Positions 15,761-26,217 of a stretch of 33,055 nucleotides of DNA are shown piece by piece. The notes under the pieces are model-generated. The model was not told the origin of the DNA. It did no database searches and worked only from the letters and a program-made list of their open reading frames with translations. The stretch is from Chloroflexota bacterium (lineage in GTDB: Bacteria; Chloroflexota; Dehalococcoidia; UBA2979). A program made the translations under genes and the position numbers. Position 1 is the first letter of the stretch; every line of letters begins with the position of its first letter. The stretch lies in contig JAQBZW010000007.1 of assembly GCA_027622315.1 (NCBI GenBank), positions 1 to 33,055 on the forward strand. The letters are read 5' to 3'.

Positions 15761-16462
15761 TCAGACCGCGGGGTTGGCGACCCGGTAGGCCTCAACGCAA
15801 CGCTCGACGACGGCATCGATCCCGAGCGCGTCGGTGTCGACCACAATCGCGCCCGACGCCGCCTGCTCGCGGCGCACCGCACGATCGCCGGTGTCGTCGA
15901 GCTCGTCACGGCGGCGCGTCTGCAACAGCACGCGTTCAAACGACGTCGCGCGCCCGCGGTCGAGCTCCTCGCCCAGGCGGCGGCGCGCGCGGGTCTCCGT
16001 AGCGGCGTCGAGGAAGATCTTCGTGCGCGCCTCGACGAGCACACGGGTGCCGATGTCGCGACCGGCCATCACCACGGGTTCACGCGATGCGATCGTCCGC
16101 TGGCGGCGGACGAGTTCGTCGCGCACCTCCGGCACACGCGACACGAGCGAGACCGTCTGCTCGACCGCTGGGTCACGGAGACGGTCGGTCACGTCAGCGT
16201 CGTGAAGGAAGATTCGCGGCTGCGTCGGGTCCGCCCAGCGCATGTCGAGGTCGAGCGCACGCACGAGCGCGGTCACTGCCGATTCGTCGTCGGGGTCGAC
16301 GTCCGACTCGAGCACGGCGAGCGCGCACGCGCGGTACATGAGGCCGGTGTCGAAGAATCCAAGTCGAAGGCGATCCGCAACGGCGCGTCCGACCACGCTC
16401 TTCCCGGCGGCGGTGGGCCCATCGATGGCGACGCAGCGAGCGATCGAGTCGTCGGTGATCAG
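15761..16462 (-). CDS. cmk: Cytidylate kinase, apparently with a CTG start
   Basis: A CMP/dCMP kinase of about 233 aa, close to the family's usual 220-230. The P-loop GPTAAGKS is near the N-terminus, followed by FFDTGLMYRA, GRDIGTRV and a C-terminal RRRDELDD motif with VVDTDALGID. Between the stop of the upstream pseudouridine synthase gene (16536) and the P-loop there is no in-frame ATG, GTG or TTG. The only near-cognate choice giving a normal length is CTG at 16462; GGAGG lies just 2 nt before it, which is unusually close. A longer frame to 16807 exists but reads antisense-like Arg/Cys-rich sequence inside its neighbour, so I reject it. The catalytic protein is certain; the start is not. 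Confidence 0.88.
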   Translation of the reverse strand: MITDDSIARCVAIDGPTAAGKSVVGRAVADRLRLGFFDTGLMYRACALAVLESDVDPDDESAVTALVRALDLDMRWADPTQPRIFLHDADVTDRLRDPAVEQTVSLVSRVPEVRDELVRRQRTIASREPVVMAGRDIGTRVLVEARTKIFLDAATETRARRRLGEELDRGRATSFERVLLQTRRRDELDDTGDRAVRREQAASGAIVVDTDALGIDAVVERCVEAYRVANPAV

Positions 16463-16535
16463 GGCCTCCGCGTCTGCCTGGGGTCGCCCGATGATAGTGA
16501 GCGCCCGGATCGAGCGTCCACCGGCCGACCGTCGC

Positions 16536-17300
16536 TCAGTCGTGCAGGTCGACCGCGTCGCGGAGCGCGCGCAGCTCGGCCTGTGACAGCTCGCGAGCCT
16601 GGGCGCGAGGCAACCCCTCCAGCACGATCGGTCCGAAGGCCGTGCGCACGAGCCGCGTCGCGGGGCAACCGATCGCATCGAACATGCGCCGAACCTGTCG
16701 GTTTCTGCCCTCGTGGATGGCGATGCGCAGCACGCTCCGGTCGGCGCTCGATCGCACCACTTCGACGCGGGCCGGGGCGGTCGGCCCGTCGTCGAGTGCA
16801 ACCCCACGGCGGAGCTGCTCGAGCGCCGCCGCGTTCGGCACGCGGGAGACCGTTGCCTCGTACACCTTCTCCACGCCCCAGCGCGGATGCGTGAGCCGAT
16901 GCGCGAGCTCGCCGTCGGTGGTGAAGAGCAGCAGCCCTTCCGTTTGTTGATCGAGCCGGCCCACGTAGCGGAGGTTCGGCGGCGCGTCTGTGAGCAGGTG
17001 GTAGACCGTCGTGCGACCTTGCTCGTCGTTCGCGGTCACGACATAACCCGCAGGCTTGTGCAACGCGAGCGTGAGCTCCGTCGGGCGCAGCCGGATCGGT
17101 GTGCCGTCGACGGCGATGCGTTGTGCGTCCGGGTCGGCGCGGGTGCCGAGCGTGGCGACCACACCGTCCACGGTGACGCGACCGCTGGCGATCACACCTT
17201 CGGCAGCGCGGCGCGAGCCGAACCCGGCGCGAGCCAGGATCTTCTGGAGTCGTTCCGGCGCGGGGTGGGAGGAAGGGGAGTCGGTTGGCAGGCGGGTCAC
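16536..17300 (-). CDS. rluB: 23S rRNA pseudouridine synthase, RluB/RsuA family
   Basis: A 254-aa enzyme that isomerises uridine to pseudouridine in rRNA. The S4 RNA-binding domain is at about 16-62 (RLQKILARAGFGSRRAAE ... GRVTVDG). The catalytic domain contains HKPAGYVVT, the catalytic D117 in GRLDQQTEGLLLFT, and EGRNRQVRRMF, typical of the RluB/RluE/RluF/RsuA branch. I chose the GTG at 17300 because it overlaps the upstream stop by 4 bp (GTGA) and gives a short leader before the S4 domain. A longer frame to 17948 is spurious. RluB versus RsuA cannot be settled from sequence alone; length and motif pattern favour RluB. Confidence 0.9.
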   Translation of the reverse strand: MTRLPTDSPSSHPAPERLQKILARAGFGSRRAAEGVIASGRVTVDGVVATLGTRADPDAQRIAVDGTPIRLRPTELTLALHKPAGYVVTANDEQGRTTVYHLLTDAPPNLRYVGRLDQQTEGLLLFTTDGELAHRLTHPRWGVEKVYEATVSRVPNAAALEQLRRGVALDDGPTAPARVEVVRSSADRSVLRIAIHEGRNRQVRRMFDAIGCPATRLVRTAFGPIVLEGLPRAQARELSQAELRALRDAVDLHD

Positions 17301-17614
17301 CGGCGTCGGCGCATCCGTTCGATCACGACCGTCTCCGTCACGGAGAGCGTCGCCATGTACGGCCGCGGGGCCGGTTCCACGCGGCGCACGGGAAGCATGC
17401 GCGCCGAGGCGCCGTCTGCGAAGCGACGGAGCGCCTGTTCGACGGCGATCACGGCCATCCCCGCGGCCACCGAGCGCGCGACGATCGGCATCGCCTGCTG
17501 GGCGGCGCGCAACGCGAGCGCTCGGCCGGTCGACCGCGCGGGAAGTGCGGCACGCACGCGCTCGAGCGCGCGGCCCGCTTCGATCGTGTCGTGTGAGAGG
17601 GCGGAAGTAGTCAT
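17297..17614 (-). CDS. Small protein of unknown function, coupled to rluB
   Basis: A 105-aa protein that I do not recognise. Residues 8-30 and 35-67 are predicted helices, the second hydrophobic enough (MPIVARSVAAGMAVIAVEQAL) to be a membrane-associated or buried helix. Residues 70-105 look like a beta hairpin (ARMLPVRRVEPAP ... YMATLSVTETVVIERM) with an Arg-rich end. There is no cysteine and no signal peptide. It is supported as a real gene by GGAGA 7 nt before the ATG, by the 4-bp overlap of its stop with the rluB start, and by its place in a collinear gene run. Coupling suggests a role linked to rRNA modification or simply co-transcription. Confidence 0.65.
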   Translation of the reverse strand: MTTSALSHDTIEAGRALERVRAALPARSTGRALALRAAQQAMPIVARSVAAGMAVIAVEQALRRFADGASARMLPVRRVEPAPRPYMATLSVTETVVIERMRRRR

Positions 17615-17686
17615 GGCTGCGTCTCCGCGGAATGCGCCCGAGGGGCCGGGAACACGAGCCAGCGTACCGAGGCTGCCGAGCGGCGG

Positions 17687-18523
17687 CTAGGCGTCCGAGC
17701 GCGTCGAGGTCGCCGTCAGGCGCTTCGCGACGTCGGCGGTGAGATCGAGTGCCGCCGCGGGCATGCCTGCGGCGTCTATCAGCTGTCCGCCGGTGGCGCG
17801 CACGCGTGCGGCCGCGAAGGCAGCGAGGACGGCAACGAGGAACGGCGCCTCGACCGCCATCTGCGCCTCGCGAATGCGTGCGAACAGCGGCATCGCTTCC
17901 ACTGCGGCGTCGTCCGACTCGTCGATCTCGCCGTCGAGCTCTGACCACAGCGGATCGAACTCAGCGCCCACGATCGGGTAGCGGGTGAAGGCCGCGACCG
18001 GCCCGGCGTCCACCTGCGGGATCGCGAGGTGCACCATCACCCCGCTCTCGGGGGCGCGCGTGCGGATCAGCTCGCGAATGACCTCGCGCCAGGTGCCGAC
18101 CGGGCCTCCGGGAAGCGCCGGGTGCAGGTTGAGCAGCGGATGCTGTGCCACGAACTGCGGGGTGAGGATGAGCATGTAGCCGGCAAGCACGCCGATATCG
18201 AAGGGGTAGGGCGCGAGTCGTGCCCCGAGTTCCGTATCGAAGGCGGCGCGCCATTCCGGCAGCGGCGCACCGGCGCGCGATCGCTCGCCGCCGTGCTCAC
18301 CGCGATAGCGCACGGACGAAAGCGTCACGAGCGGTAGGGCGCGGTCTCGGATGGTCGCAAAGAACTGGTCGGTCACCGGATCTTCACCGGGTTCACGGTT
18401 CGAGCAGACGCAGGCGAAGTCCGCGTCGAGGGAGCCGTCGTCGACGGCGGCCCGGACCGCCTCGAACATGCCGCGTGAGCCGGCGCCACGAGCGGTCGTG
18501 AACCATCCGATGCGGAGCGTCAC
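17687..18523 (-). CDS. Formyltransferase family protein, PurN-like
   Basis: A 278-aa protein of the formyl-THF-dependent transferase fold. The catalytic triad is visible: N132 and H134 in LLNLHPALPGG, and D172 in QVDAGP, matching N106, H108 and D144 of E. coli PurN. H165 and the strand VMVHLA precede the Asp. Residues 1-60 give a Rossmann-like start (RIGWFTTARGAGSRGMF), though the loop differs from the SGxGSN of PurN. It is about 70 residues longer than E. coli PurN (212 aa), with an acidic insert near 195-212. It may be the glycinamide ribonucleotide transformylase of purine synthesis, or a relative with another amine substrate; no other pur genes are near. The GTG start overlaps the xseB stop by 4 bp. 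Confidence 0.75.
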   Translation of the reverse strand: MTLRIGWFTTARGAGSRGMFEAVRAAVDDGSLDADFACVCSNREPGEDPVTDQFFATIRDRALPLVTLSSVRYRGEHGGERSRAGAPLPEWRAAFDTELGARLAPYPFDIGVLAGYMLILTPQFVAQHPLLNLHPALPGGPVGTWREVIRELIRTRAPESGVMVHLAIPQVDAGPVAAFTRYPIVGAEFDPLWSELDGEIDESDDAAVEAMPLFARIREAQMAVEAPFLVAVLAAFAAARVRATGGQLIDAAGMPAAALDLTADVAKRLTATSTRSDA

Positions 18524-18801
18524 CGCCCGGCGTCTCCGCCCGCATCGCCCGCGCGCTGGCGCAGCGTCTCGATGCGCTGTTCGACGTTCGTGAGCAGATC
18601 CTGGCAGCGCGCGGCGAGGCGCATGCCCTCCTCGTACAGATCGACGGACCGTTCGAGCGACAGCCCGCCGGCTTCGAGCTGGTTCGAGATCTCCTCGAGC
18701 CGCTCGTACGCGGCCTCGAAGGTCTCGGGCGCGGAGGAATCATCGTCTGCGGACGGCGGGTCATTGCCGGCGGCGGAGGGCTTGGTGGAGCGAGTAGCCA
18801 T
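18520..18801 (-). CDS. xseB: Exodeoxyribonuclease VII small subunit
   Basis: A 93-aa XseB, the helical small subunit that wraps the XseA C-terminal region to form exonuclease VII. The family pattern FEAAYERLEEISNQLEAGGLSLERSVDLYEEG-like is read at about 28-56 and continues as MRLAARCQDLL. The acidic N-terminus is typical in variable length. Either GTG at 18804 (4-bp GTGA overlap with xseA) or ATG at 18801 (TGATG, 1-bp overlap) could start it; I prefer the ATG. It is between xseA and the formyltransferase gene and overlaps both, so the three are coupled. Confidence 0.93.
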   Translation of the reverse strand: MATRSTKPSAAGNDPPSADDDSSAPETFEAAYERLEEISNQLEAGGLSLERSVDLYEEGMRLAARCQDLLTNVEQRIETLRQRAGDAGGDAGR

Positions 18802-20003
18802 CACGGCGACTCTACACGCGCGGGACGGGCACCGTCCCGCCAGCGGATTTCGACGCGATCGCCCGGCGCGACCTCGGCGGCGGACGTGAGCAGTCGACCC
18901 CCGGCACCGGAGACGAGCGCGTAGCCACGATCGAGCGTGGCGAGCGGGGAGAGCGCCTGCAGCCGGCTGAGCGTGTGCGTCGTGCTCTGACGCGCACGCG
19001 TGGTCGCGGCGGCCGCCGCCGCGCGCATGCGGTCCGAGTGGATCACCAGCTCCCGCCGGAGCCGTGCGACGTCCGGCAGTGCATGTGCGAAGGCGCGCTG
19101 GTGGCGCGCCACGCGTTCGCGCGCGGCATCGAGGTCACGCGCGAGGCGCTGGTGATGCCGTGCACGCATGGAGGCGATTGCCTGCATGACCTCCACCCGG
19201 TCCGGCGCCACGAGTTCGGCGGCGGCGGATGGTGTGGGCGCACGCATGTCCGCGACGAGGTCTGCAAGCGAGATGTCGGTCTCGTGTCCGACCGCCGAGA
19301 CGACGGGCACCGGGCAGCCGAAGACGGCGCGAACCACCGGCTCCTCGTTGAACGCCCAGAGGTCCTCGGCGGAACCACCGCCGCGGCCGACGATCAGGAC
19401 ATCCGGCCACACTTCCGGGCGCTCGCGGGGCGCGATCGCACGGATCGCCTCCGCGATCGCGACCGCCGCATCGTCGCCCTGCACGGGCGTCGGCAGGAAG
19501 ACGATCGAGGCGAGCGGCCAGCGGCGCGCGAGCACCGTCTGAATGTCGTGAAACGCCGCACCCTGTGCCGAAGTGACCACGCCGATGCGGCGGGGGAAGC
19601 GCGGGAGCGGCCGCTTGCGCTCCGGGGCGAACAGCCCCTCCGCCTCGAAGCGTGCCTTCCGGCGCTCGTATTCCGCTGCGAGCGCACCCACCCCGGCGGG
19701 CTGCACGAAGTCCACGATCATCTGCAGTTCGCCGCGCTGCTCGTAGACGGAGATCCCGCCGTGCACGATCAGCGAGGCGCCCTGCTCCATGCGCTCGCGC
19801 TGTCCCATGTTCTTCTGGCGGAAGAACACGCAGCGGATCGCGCCGCCCGAGTCCTTGAGCGTGAAGTACATGTGCCCGGACGACGCGAGCGTGAGGTTGG
19901 ACACCTCGCCGCCGACCCAGATGTCGGAGAGCTGCCGGTCCTGCTCGACGAGCACCTTCAGGTACCGCAGCAGCTGCCAGACCGGTCGAACCTCAGGTGG
20001 CAT
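18801..20003 (-). CDS. xseA: Exodeoxyribonuclease VII large subunit
   Basis: A 400-aa XseA, the catalytic subunit that degrades single-stranded DNA to oligonucleotides. An N-terminal OB-fold (about 5-100) includes VGGEVSNLTLASSGHMYFTLKD. The catalytic domain has RIGVVTSAQGAAFHDI, the VGRGGGSAEDLWAFNEE block and AVGHETDISLADLVADMRAPTPSAAAE, all hallmarks. A long coiled coil (about 255-340) follows, then the short end motif LATLDRGYALV. The ATG at 20003 begins 2 nt after the efp stop and gives the normal N-terminus; a longer frame upstream runs antisense-like through efp. It works with xseB, which it overlaps, in repair and recombination. Confidence 0.96.
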   Translation of the reverse strand: MPPEVRPVWQLLRYLKVLVEQDRQLSDIWVGGEVSNLTLASSGHMYFTLKDSGGAIRCVFFRQKNMGQRERMEQGASLIVHGGISVYEQRGELQMIVDFVQPAGVGALAAEYERRKARFEAEGLFAPERKRPLPRFPRRIGVVTSAQGAAFHDIQTVLARRWPLASIVFLPTPVQGDDAAVAIAEAIRAIAPRERPEVWPDVLIVGRGGGSAEDLWAFNEEPVVRAVFGCPVPVVSAVGHETDISLADLVADMRAPTPSAAAELVAPDRVEVMQAIASMRARHHQRLARDLDAARERVARHQRAFAHALPDVARLRRELVIHSDRMRAAAAAATTRARQSTTHTLSRLQALSPLATLDRGYALVSGAGGRLLTSAAEVAPGDRVEIRWRDGARPARVESP

Positions 20004-20005
20004 GC

Positions 20006-20569
20006 TCAGCCGTTCGCGATCCGCTCGATATAGGTGCCGGTCGAGGTCGAGACCTTGATCAGGTCCCCCGGGTTGATGAAGAGCGGCACGTTCACGACGT
20101 GACCGGTCTCGAGCGTCGCCGGCTTTGTCGCGCCGGTGGCGGTGTCGCCCTTCACCCCCGGATCGGACTCCGTGATGCGCAGTTCGACCGCAGCCGGCAG
20201 CTCCAGCCCGAGCAGTTCCGTGCCGTAGAGCACCGCCTGCACCGTGTCGCCCTCCTTGAGGTACGGCAGCGAATCCGTGATCAGCGAATGCGAGACCTCC
20301 ATCTGTTCGAAGGTCTCGCTGTTCATGAATGTGCACATCTCGTCGTCGCCGAAGAGGTACTGCACGGGCCGTCGCTCGACGCGCGCGGCAGCCAGCTTTT
20401 CGCCAGCGTTGAACGAGCGCTCGATGATGTGGCCGCCGCGGAGGTCGCGCATCTTCACGCGGTAGACGGCGGACTTCTTCGTCTTGACGTGATGGACCTC
20501 GACGATCTGGTACAGCGTCCCATCCACTTCTACCGAGACGCCCTTCTTCAGGTCGGACGTTCCAATCAC
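20006..20569 (-). CDS. efp: Elongation factor P with an atypical modification loop
   Basis: A 187-aa EF-P, the tRNA-shaped factor that relieves ribosome stalling at polyproline. Three beta-barrel domains are complete: KOW-like (1-65), OB (68-125) and C-terminal (130-187, with KGDTATGATKPATLETG and VPLFINPGD). The loop that normally carries P-G-K/R-G with the modified Lys or Arg reads H-V-K-T-K-K-S-A (27-34); it seems one residue shorter and lacks both glycines and the proline, although Lys is still at the tip (K31/K32). The start is GTG at 20569, overlapping the peptidase stop by 4 bp. No epmA, epmB, earP or ymfI-like gene is in the window, so a modifier, if any, is elsewhere. Confidence 0.95.
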   Translation of the reverse strand: MIGTSDLKKGVSVEVDGTLYQIVEVHHVKTKKSAVYRVKMRDLRGGHIIERSFNAGEKLAAARVERRPVQYLFGDDEMCTFMNSETFEQMEVSHSLITDSLPYLKEGDTVQAVLYGTELLGLELPAAVELRITESDPGVKGDTATGATKPATLETGHVVNVPLFINPGDLIKVSTSTGTYIERIANG

Positions 20570-21666
20570 GGCGAAACCCCTATCTCCAGGTCGAGCTTTG
20601 GCGCCGTGGAGAGCGACCGCAGCCGCCCGTCTTCCATGACGCATTGGTCTTCGATGCGAACGCCACCCCACCCGGGGATGTAGATGCCGGGCTCGACGGT
20701 CACGATCTGGCCGTCGGCGAGGATGTGATCCGAGAAGGGCGAGAGCCGCGGATCCTCGTGAATCTCCAGACCCACGCCGTGGCCGAGGCCGTGGCCGAAG
20801 TACTCGCCGTAGCCGGCGTCGGCGATCACCTGGGCGGCGATCGCGTGCCCCTGTTTGCCGGTCATCCCGGCTTCGATGCGCTCTTCGGCCATGGTCTGGG
20901 CCGTGAGCACGATGTCGTAGATGCGCTTGAACTGCTCGTCCGGCTCGCCGAGGAAGATCGTGCGCGTGAGGTCTGAGCAATACCCGTCCACGATCACGCC
21001 CATGTCGATCACCACGCCGTGCCCCGCCTCGAGTGGCTCATCGGCCGCGCGCCAGTGCGGCAGCGAGCCGTGCGCGCCGCCGCCCACGATCGTGCCGAAG
21101 GACATCCCCTCCGCGCCGTGCTCGATCGCGAACTTTTCGATCTCCCACGCAAGCGCGTGCTCGGTCATGCCCGGCTCGACGACCGCGAGCCCGTAGCGCA
21201 TCGCGTCGTCGCCGAGGTGGACGGCGCGCGTGAGCGCATCGATCTCGGCCGGCTCCTTCACCATGCGCAGCGCCTCCACGGCACGTGGCGCGGGCACGAG
21301 CTGCGGACGCGAGTGCGCCGCCTGGTCGGCGGCTGCGCGGGTCCACTCCTCGTAGCCCGCGTACGAGAGATGCGCGGCCTCGAAGCCGACGCGCGTGCCG
21401 CCGGTGCCTTCGAGCAGCACGGGCGCGGTGCCCGTGGTCGCGCCGGCGACCTTCACGAGCGTGAACTCGGGAGACTCGCGGCCGACCTGCTCCCAGTACC
21501 GCGAGTCGGTCGCGAACAGCGCCTCGTCGCGCGAGACGCGAAGCACGCCGGCACTGCCCGTGAAGCCGGAGACCCAGCGGCGGCTCACCGGGTTTGTGAT
21601 CAACAGCGAATCGATACCGAGTTCGTCGAAGCGCGTGCGCAGGCGCTCGATGCGGGCGAGGCTCAT
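20566..21666 (-). CDS. Xaa-Pro peptidase (M24B, PepP/PepQ-like)
   Basis: A 366-aa metallopeptidase that should cleave N-terminal residues before proline, or Xaa-Pro dipeptides. The creatinase N-terminal domain (1-125) opens with [24 protein letters not shown]. The pita-bread domain carries the five metal ligands D221, D232, H296, E325 and E339 in [35 protein letters not shown] and GVRIEDQ. The length is that of the short aminopeptidase P/prolidase group. The ATG at 21666 overlaps the aroQ stop by 4 bp and the gene's own stop overlaps efp by 4 bp. Peptidase-efp pairs are frequent in bacteria. Aminopeptidase and prolidase cannot be told apart here. Confidence 0.93.
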   Translation of the reverse strand: MSLARIERLRTRFDELGIDSLLITNPVSRRWVSGFTGSAGVLRVSRDEALFATDSRYWEQVGRESPEFTLVKVAGATTGTAPVLLEGTGGTRVGFEAAHLSYAGYEEWTRAAADQAAHSRPQLVPAPRAVEALRMVKEPAEIDALTRAVHLGDDAMRYGLAVVEPGMTEHALAWEIEKFAIEHGAEGMSFGTIVGGGAHGSLPHWRAADEPLEAGHGVVIDMGVIVDGYCSDLTRTIFLGEPDEQFKRIYDIVLTAQTMAEERIEAGMTGKQGHAIAAQVIADAGYGEYFGHGLGHGVGLEIHEDPRLSPFSDHILADGQIVTVEPGIYIPGWGGVRIEDQCVMEDGRLRSLSTAPKLDLEIGVSP

Positions 21667-22106
21667 CCGCTCGCCTCGTTGGTCAGCCGGCCGTAGAGCA
21701 GATCGAGCGCGGCGAGGTAGCCGCGGAAGCCGAAGCCGACGACCTGCCCCCACACGATCGGGGAGAGATACGAATGGTGGCGGACGGCCTCGCGCGCGTA
21801 CACGTTCGACAGGTGCACCTCGATCGCCGCGATGCCCACGGACGCGATCGCATCCGGAATCGCGAGCGAGGTGTGCGTGTACGCGCCGGCGTTGATGATC
21901 AGCCCATCCCAGTCTCGGTGCGACTGGATGGCATCCACCAGCTCGCCTTCGTGGTTCGACTGGAAGAACTCGAGATCGACACGGAGCTTGTCGGCCCGCG
22001 TGCGCATCAGCAGCTCGATGTCCGCGAGCGTCTCGAGGCCGTAGATCGCCGGCTCGCGGCTGCCGAGCAGGTTCAGGTTGGGGCCATTCAGGACAAAGAT
22101 GCGCAT
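21663..22106 (-). CDS. aroQ: Type II 3-dehydroquinate dehydratase
   Basis: A 147-aa enzyme of the shikimate pathway that dehydrates 3-dehydroquinate by an anti elimination in a dodecamer. The N-terminus [18 protein letters not shown] is diagnostic. Catalytic Y22 in the mobile loop (EPAIYG), R17, N72 in [12 protein letters not shown]78, E96 and H98 (IEVHLSN) are all present. Length is exactly that of the family. It comes 44 nt after the xer recombinase gene and starts with ATG. The aroQ-peptidase-efp order is seen in Bacillus (yqhS-yqhT-efp), which supports an ancient cluster. No other aro genes are in view. Confidence 0.96.
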   Translation of the reverse strand: MRIFVLNGPNLNLLGSREPAIYGLETLADIELLMRTRADKLRVDLEFFQSNHEGELVDAIQSHRDWDGLIINAGAYTHTSLAIPDAIASVGIAAIEVHLSNVYAREAVRHHSYLSPIVWGQVVGFGFRGYLAALDLLYGRLTNEASG

Positions 22107-22150
22107 GCCGCTCGCTCTCGGGTGTCTGTTAGCCCGCAGTCTACCGCCCG

Positions 22151-23134
22151 CTAATCGGCGTCGCGCGCTCGCCGTTGGACGTCGATCTCACGCGCGCGAC
22201 GCATCGCCGAGTCGATCAGGGACGCGTGCTGTCGCTGCGCGACGGATGTGTAGATCTGGGTGGTGTTGACCGAACTGTGGCCCAGCAGGTGCTGCACAAC
22301 GCGTAGGTCGGCCTCGCCTTCGAGCATATGGGTCGCGAACGTATGCCGCAGCAGGTGCGGGTGCACACCGCGAAGAATCCCGGCCTGGGTCCCGGCGCGC
22401 CGGACGACGTTCTGGATCGAGCGTGTGGACAGCCGGCCGCCGCTGCGGTTGACGAAGAGCGCCGGCTGAGCGCCCTGCACGAGCCGCGGCCGGCCGTGCT
22501 CGACGTAGCGGCGCAGCGCCGCCCGCGCCGGGTCCCCAAAGAGGCACACGCGCGCCTTGTCGCCCTTGCCTGTCACGGTCACGAGCCGGTTCACCGTATC
22601 GACGTCACGCAGATCGACGCCGGCGAGCTCGCTCACGCGCAGCCCGGCGGCGTAGAGCAGCTCGAGCATCGCGCGATCGCGGAGGCCGGCCGGCGTCTCC
22701 GCATCCGGTGCGTCGAGCAGTGCGGTCGTCTCCGTCGTCGAGAGGAAGTGCGGCAGCCGGAGTGGCGCCTTCGGATAGCGCAGGCGGAGGATCGAATCGC
22801 CGGGCCGCGCGCCGAGCGCGACCCCGCCCGCGTCGAGCCACCCGTAAAACGCGCGCACGGTCGTTGCGCGGCGTTTGATCGACGCCGGGGCGAGGCCGCG
22901 CTCCCGGATCTGCGCGAGGTACGCACGCCCGTCGCCGCGGCCGGCGTCGAGGTAGCGCACGCCGCGTTCCGCCAGGAACGCGAGGAAGTCGCCGATGTCG
23001 GTGCGGTAGTTGCGCAGCGTGTGCACCGAGCGGCGGCGCACGTCGCTGAGATGAGCGAGGTAGCGATCGAGCGCGGACTGCGAGTCGCCGTCAGGTGGTG
23101 TGGTGCGAACGGGCGAGTCTGGGCTGCGGGACAT
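22151..23134 (-). CDS. xerC: Tyrosine recombinase XerC/XerD family
   Basis: A 327-aa site-specific recombinase that should resolve chromosome dimers at dif with FtsK. The SAM-like core-binding domain is about 18-108. The catalytic domain has R166 (AAGLRVSEL), K190 or K193 (TGKGDKAR), H260-x2-R263 ([13 protein letters not shown]), H286 (LLGHSS) and nucleophile Y295 (TTQIYTSV), the full R-K-H-R-H-Y set. XerC and XerD cannot be told apart by eye; the position after dprA and topA recalls the dprA-topA-xerC (codV) order of Firmicutes, which is why I use xerC. No integrase-type attachment site or tRNA lies next to it, so it is a chromosomal Xer and not a phage integrase. The ATG at 23134 lacks a clear ribosome-binding site. 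Confidence 0.9.
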   Translation of the reverse strand: MSRSPDSPVRTTPPDGDSQSALDRYLAHLSDVRRRSVHTLRNYRTDIGDFLAFLAERGVRYLDAGRGDGRAYLAQIRERGLAPASIKRRATTVRAFYGWLDAGGVALGARPGDSILRLRYPKAPLRLPHFLSTTETTALLDAPDAETPAGLRDRAMLELLYAAGLRVSELAGVDLRDVDTVNRLVTVTGKGDKARVCLFGDPARAALRRYVEHGRPRLVQGAQPALFVNRSGGRLSTRSIQNVVRRAGTQAGILRGVHPHLLRHTFATHMLEGEADLRVVQHLLGHSSVNTTQIYTSVAQRQHASLIDSAMRRAREIDVQRRARDAD

Positions 23135-23221
23135 GGGGGCCGCCCGGGGAATCCCCGCCCTGGGTGACGCGATCAGCCTAGCAACGTTCGTGCTTGCGAG
23201 CGTGGCCCGACGATGCCTCCG

Positions 23222-23433
23222 CTACGCGGCGGGCCGCGGGCGCCGACGCGCGAGCCGCGCACGAAGCGCGCGCCAGCTGCCGGCCACCAGGAAGAGGATT
23301 GCCGCCATGAAAAGTGCGCCACCCAGCAGCCAGACGGCGAGCGCTCGGATCAGGCGCCGAATCGCGACCCGCAACGCCATGAGCGACAGCACGAAGCACA
23401 CCGCCGCGATCGCGAGCCGCACGGGCGCGACGT

Positions 23434-23437
<4 letters not shown>
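23222..23437 (-). CDS. Small two-helix membrane protein coupled to topA
   Basis: A 71-aa very hydrophobic protein that I cannot assign to a family. Two membrane segments are clear, about 6-24 and 34-53, separated by a short basic loop (RVAIRRLIR) and followed by an Arg/Pro-rich cytoplasmic tail (RARLARRRPRPAA); by the positive-inside rule, loop placement is ambiguous. The GTG start overlaps the topA stop by 4 bp (GTGA), which is the best evidence that it is translated. It lies between topA and xer in the dprA-topA-xer cluster. The basic tail could contact DNA or a partner at the membrane, but that is speculation. Confidence 0.6.
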
Positions 23438-26208
<2,771 letters not shown>

Positions 26209-26217
26209 ACAGGCCTC

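Noticed and set aside
22151-23134. Tyrosine recombinase as a phage or island integrase
   Set aside because: It is of Xer length, sits in the dprA-topA-xer order, and has no tRNA, direct repeats or mobile genes around it.
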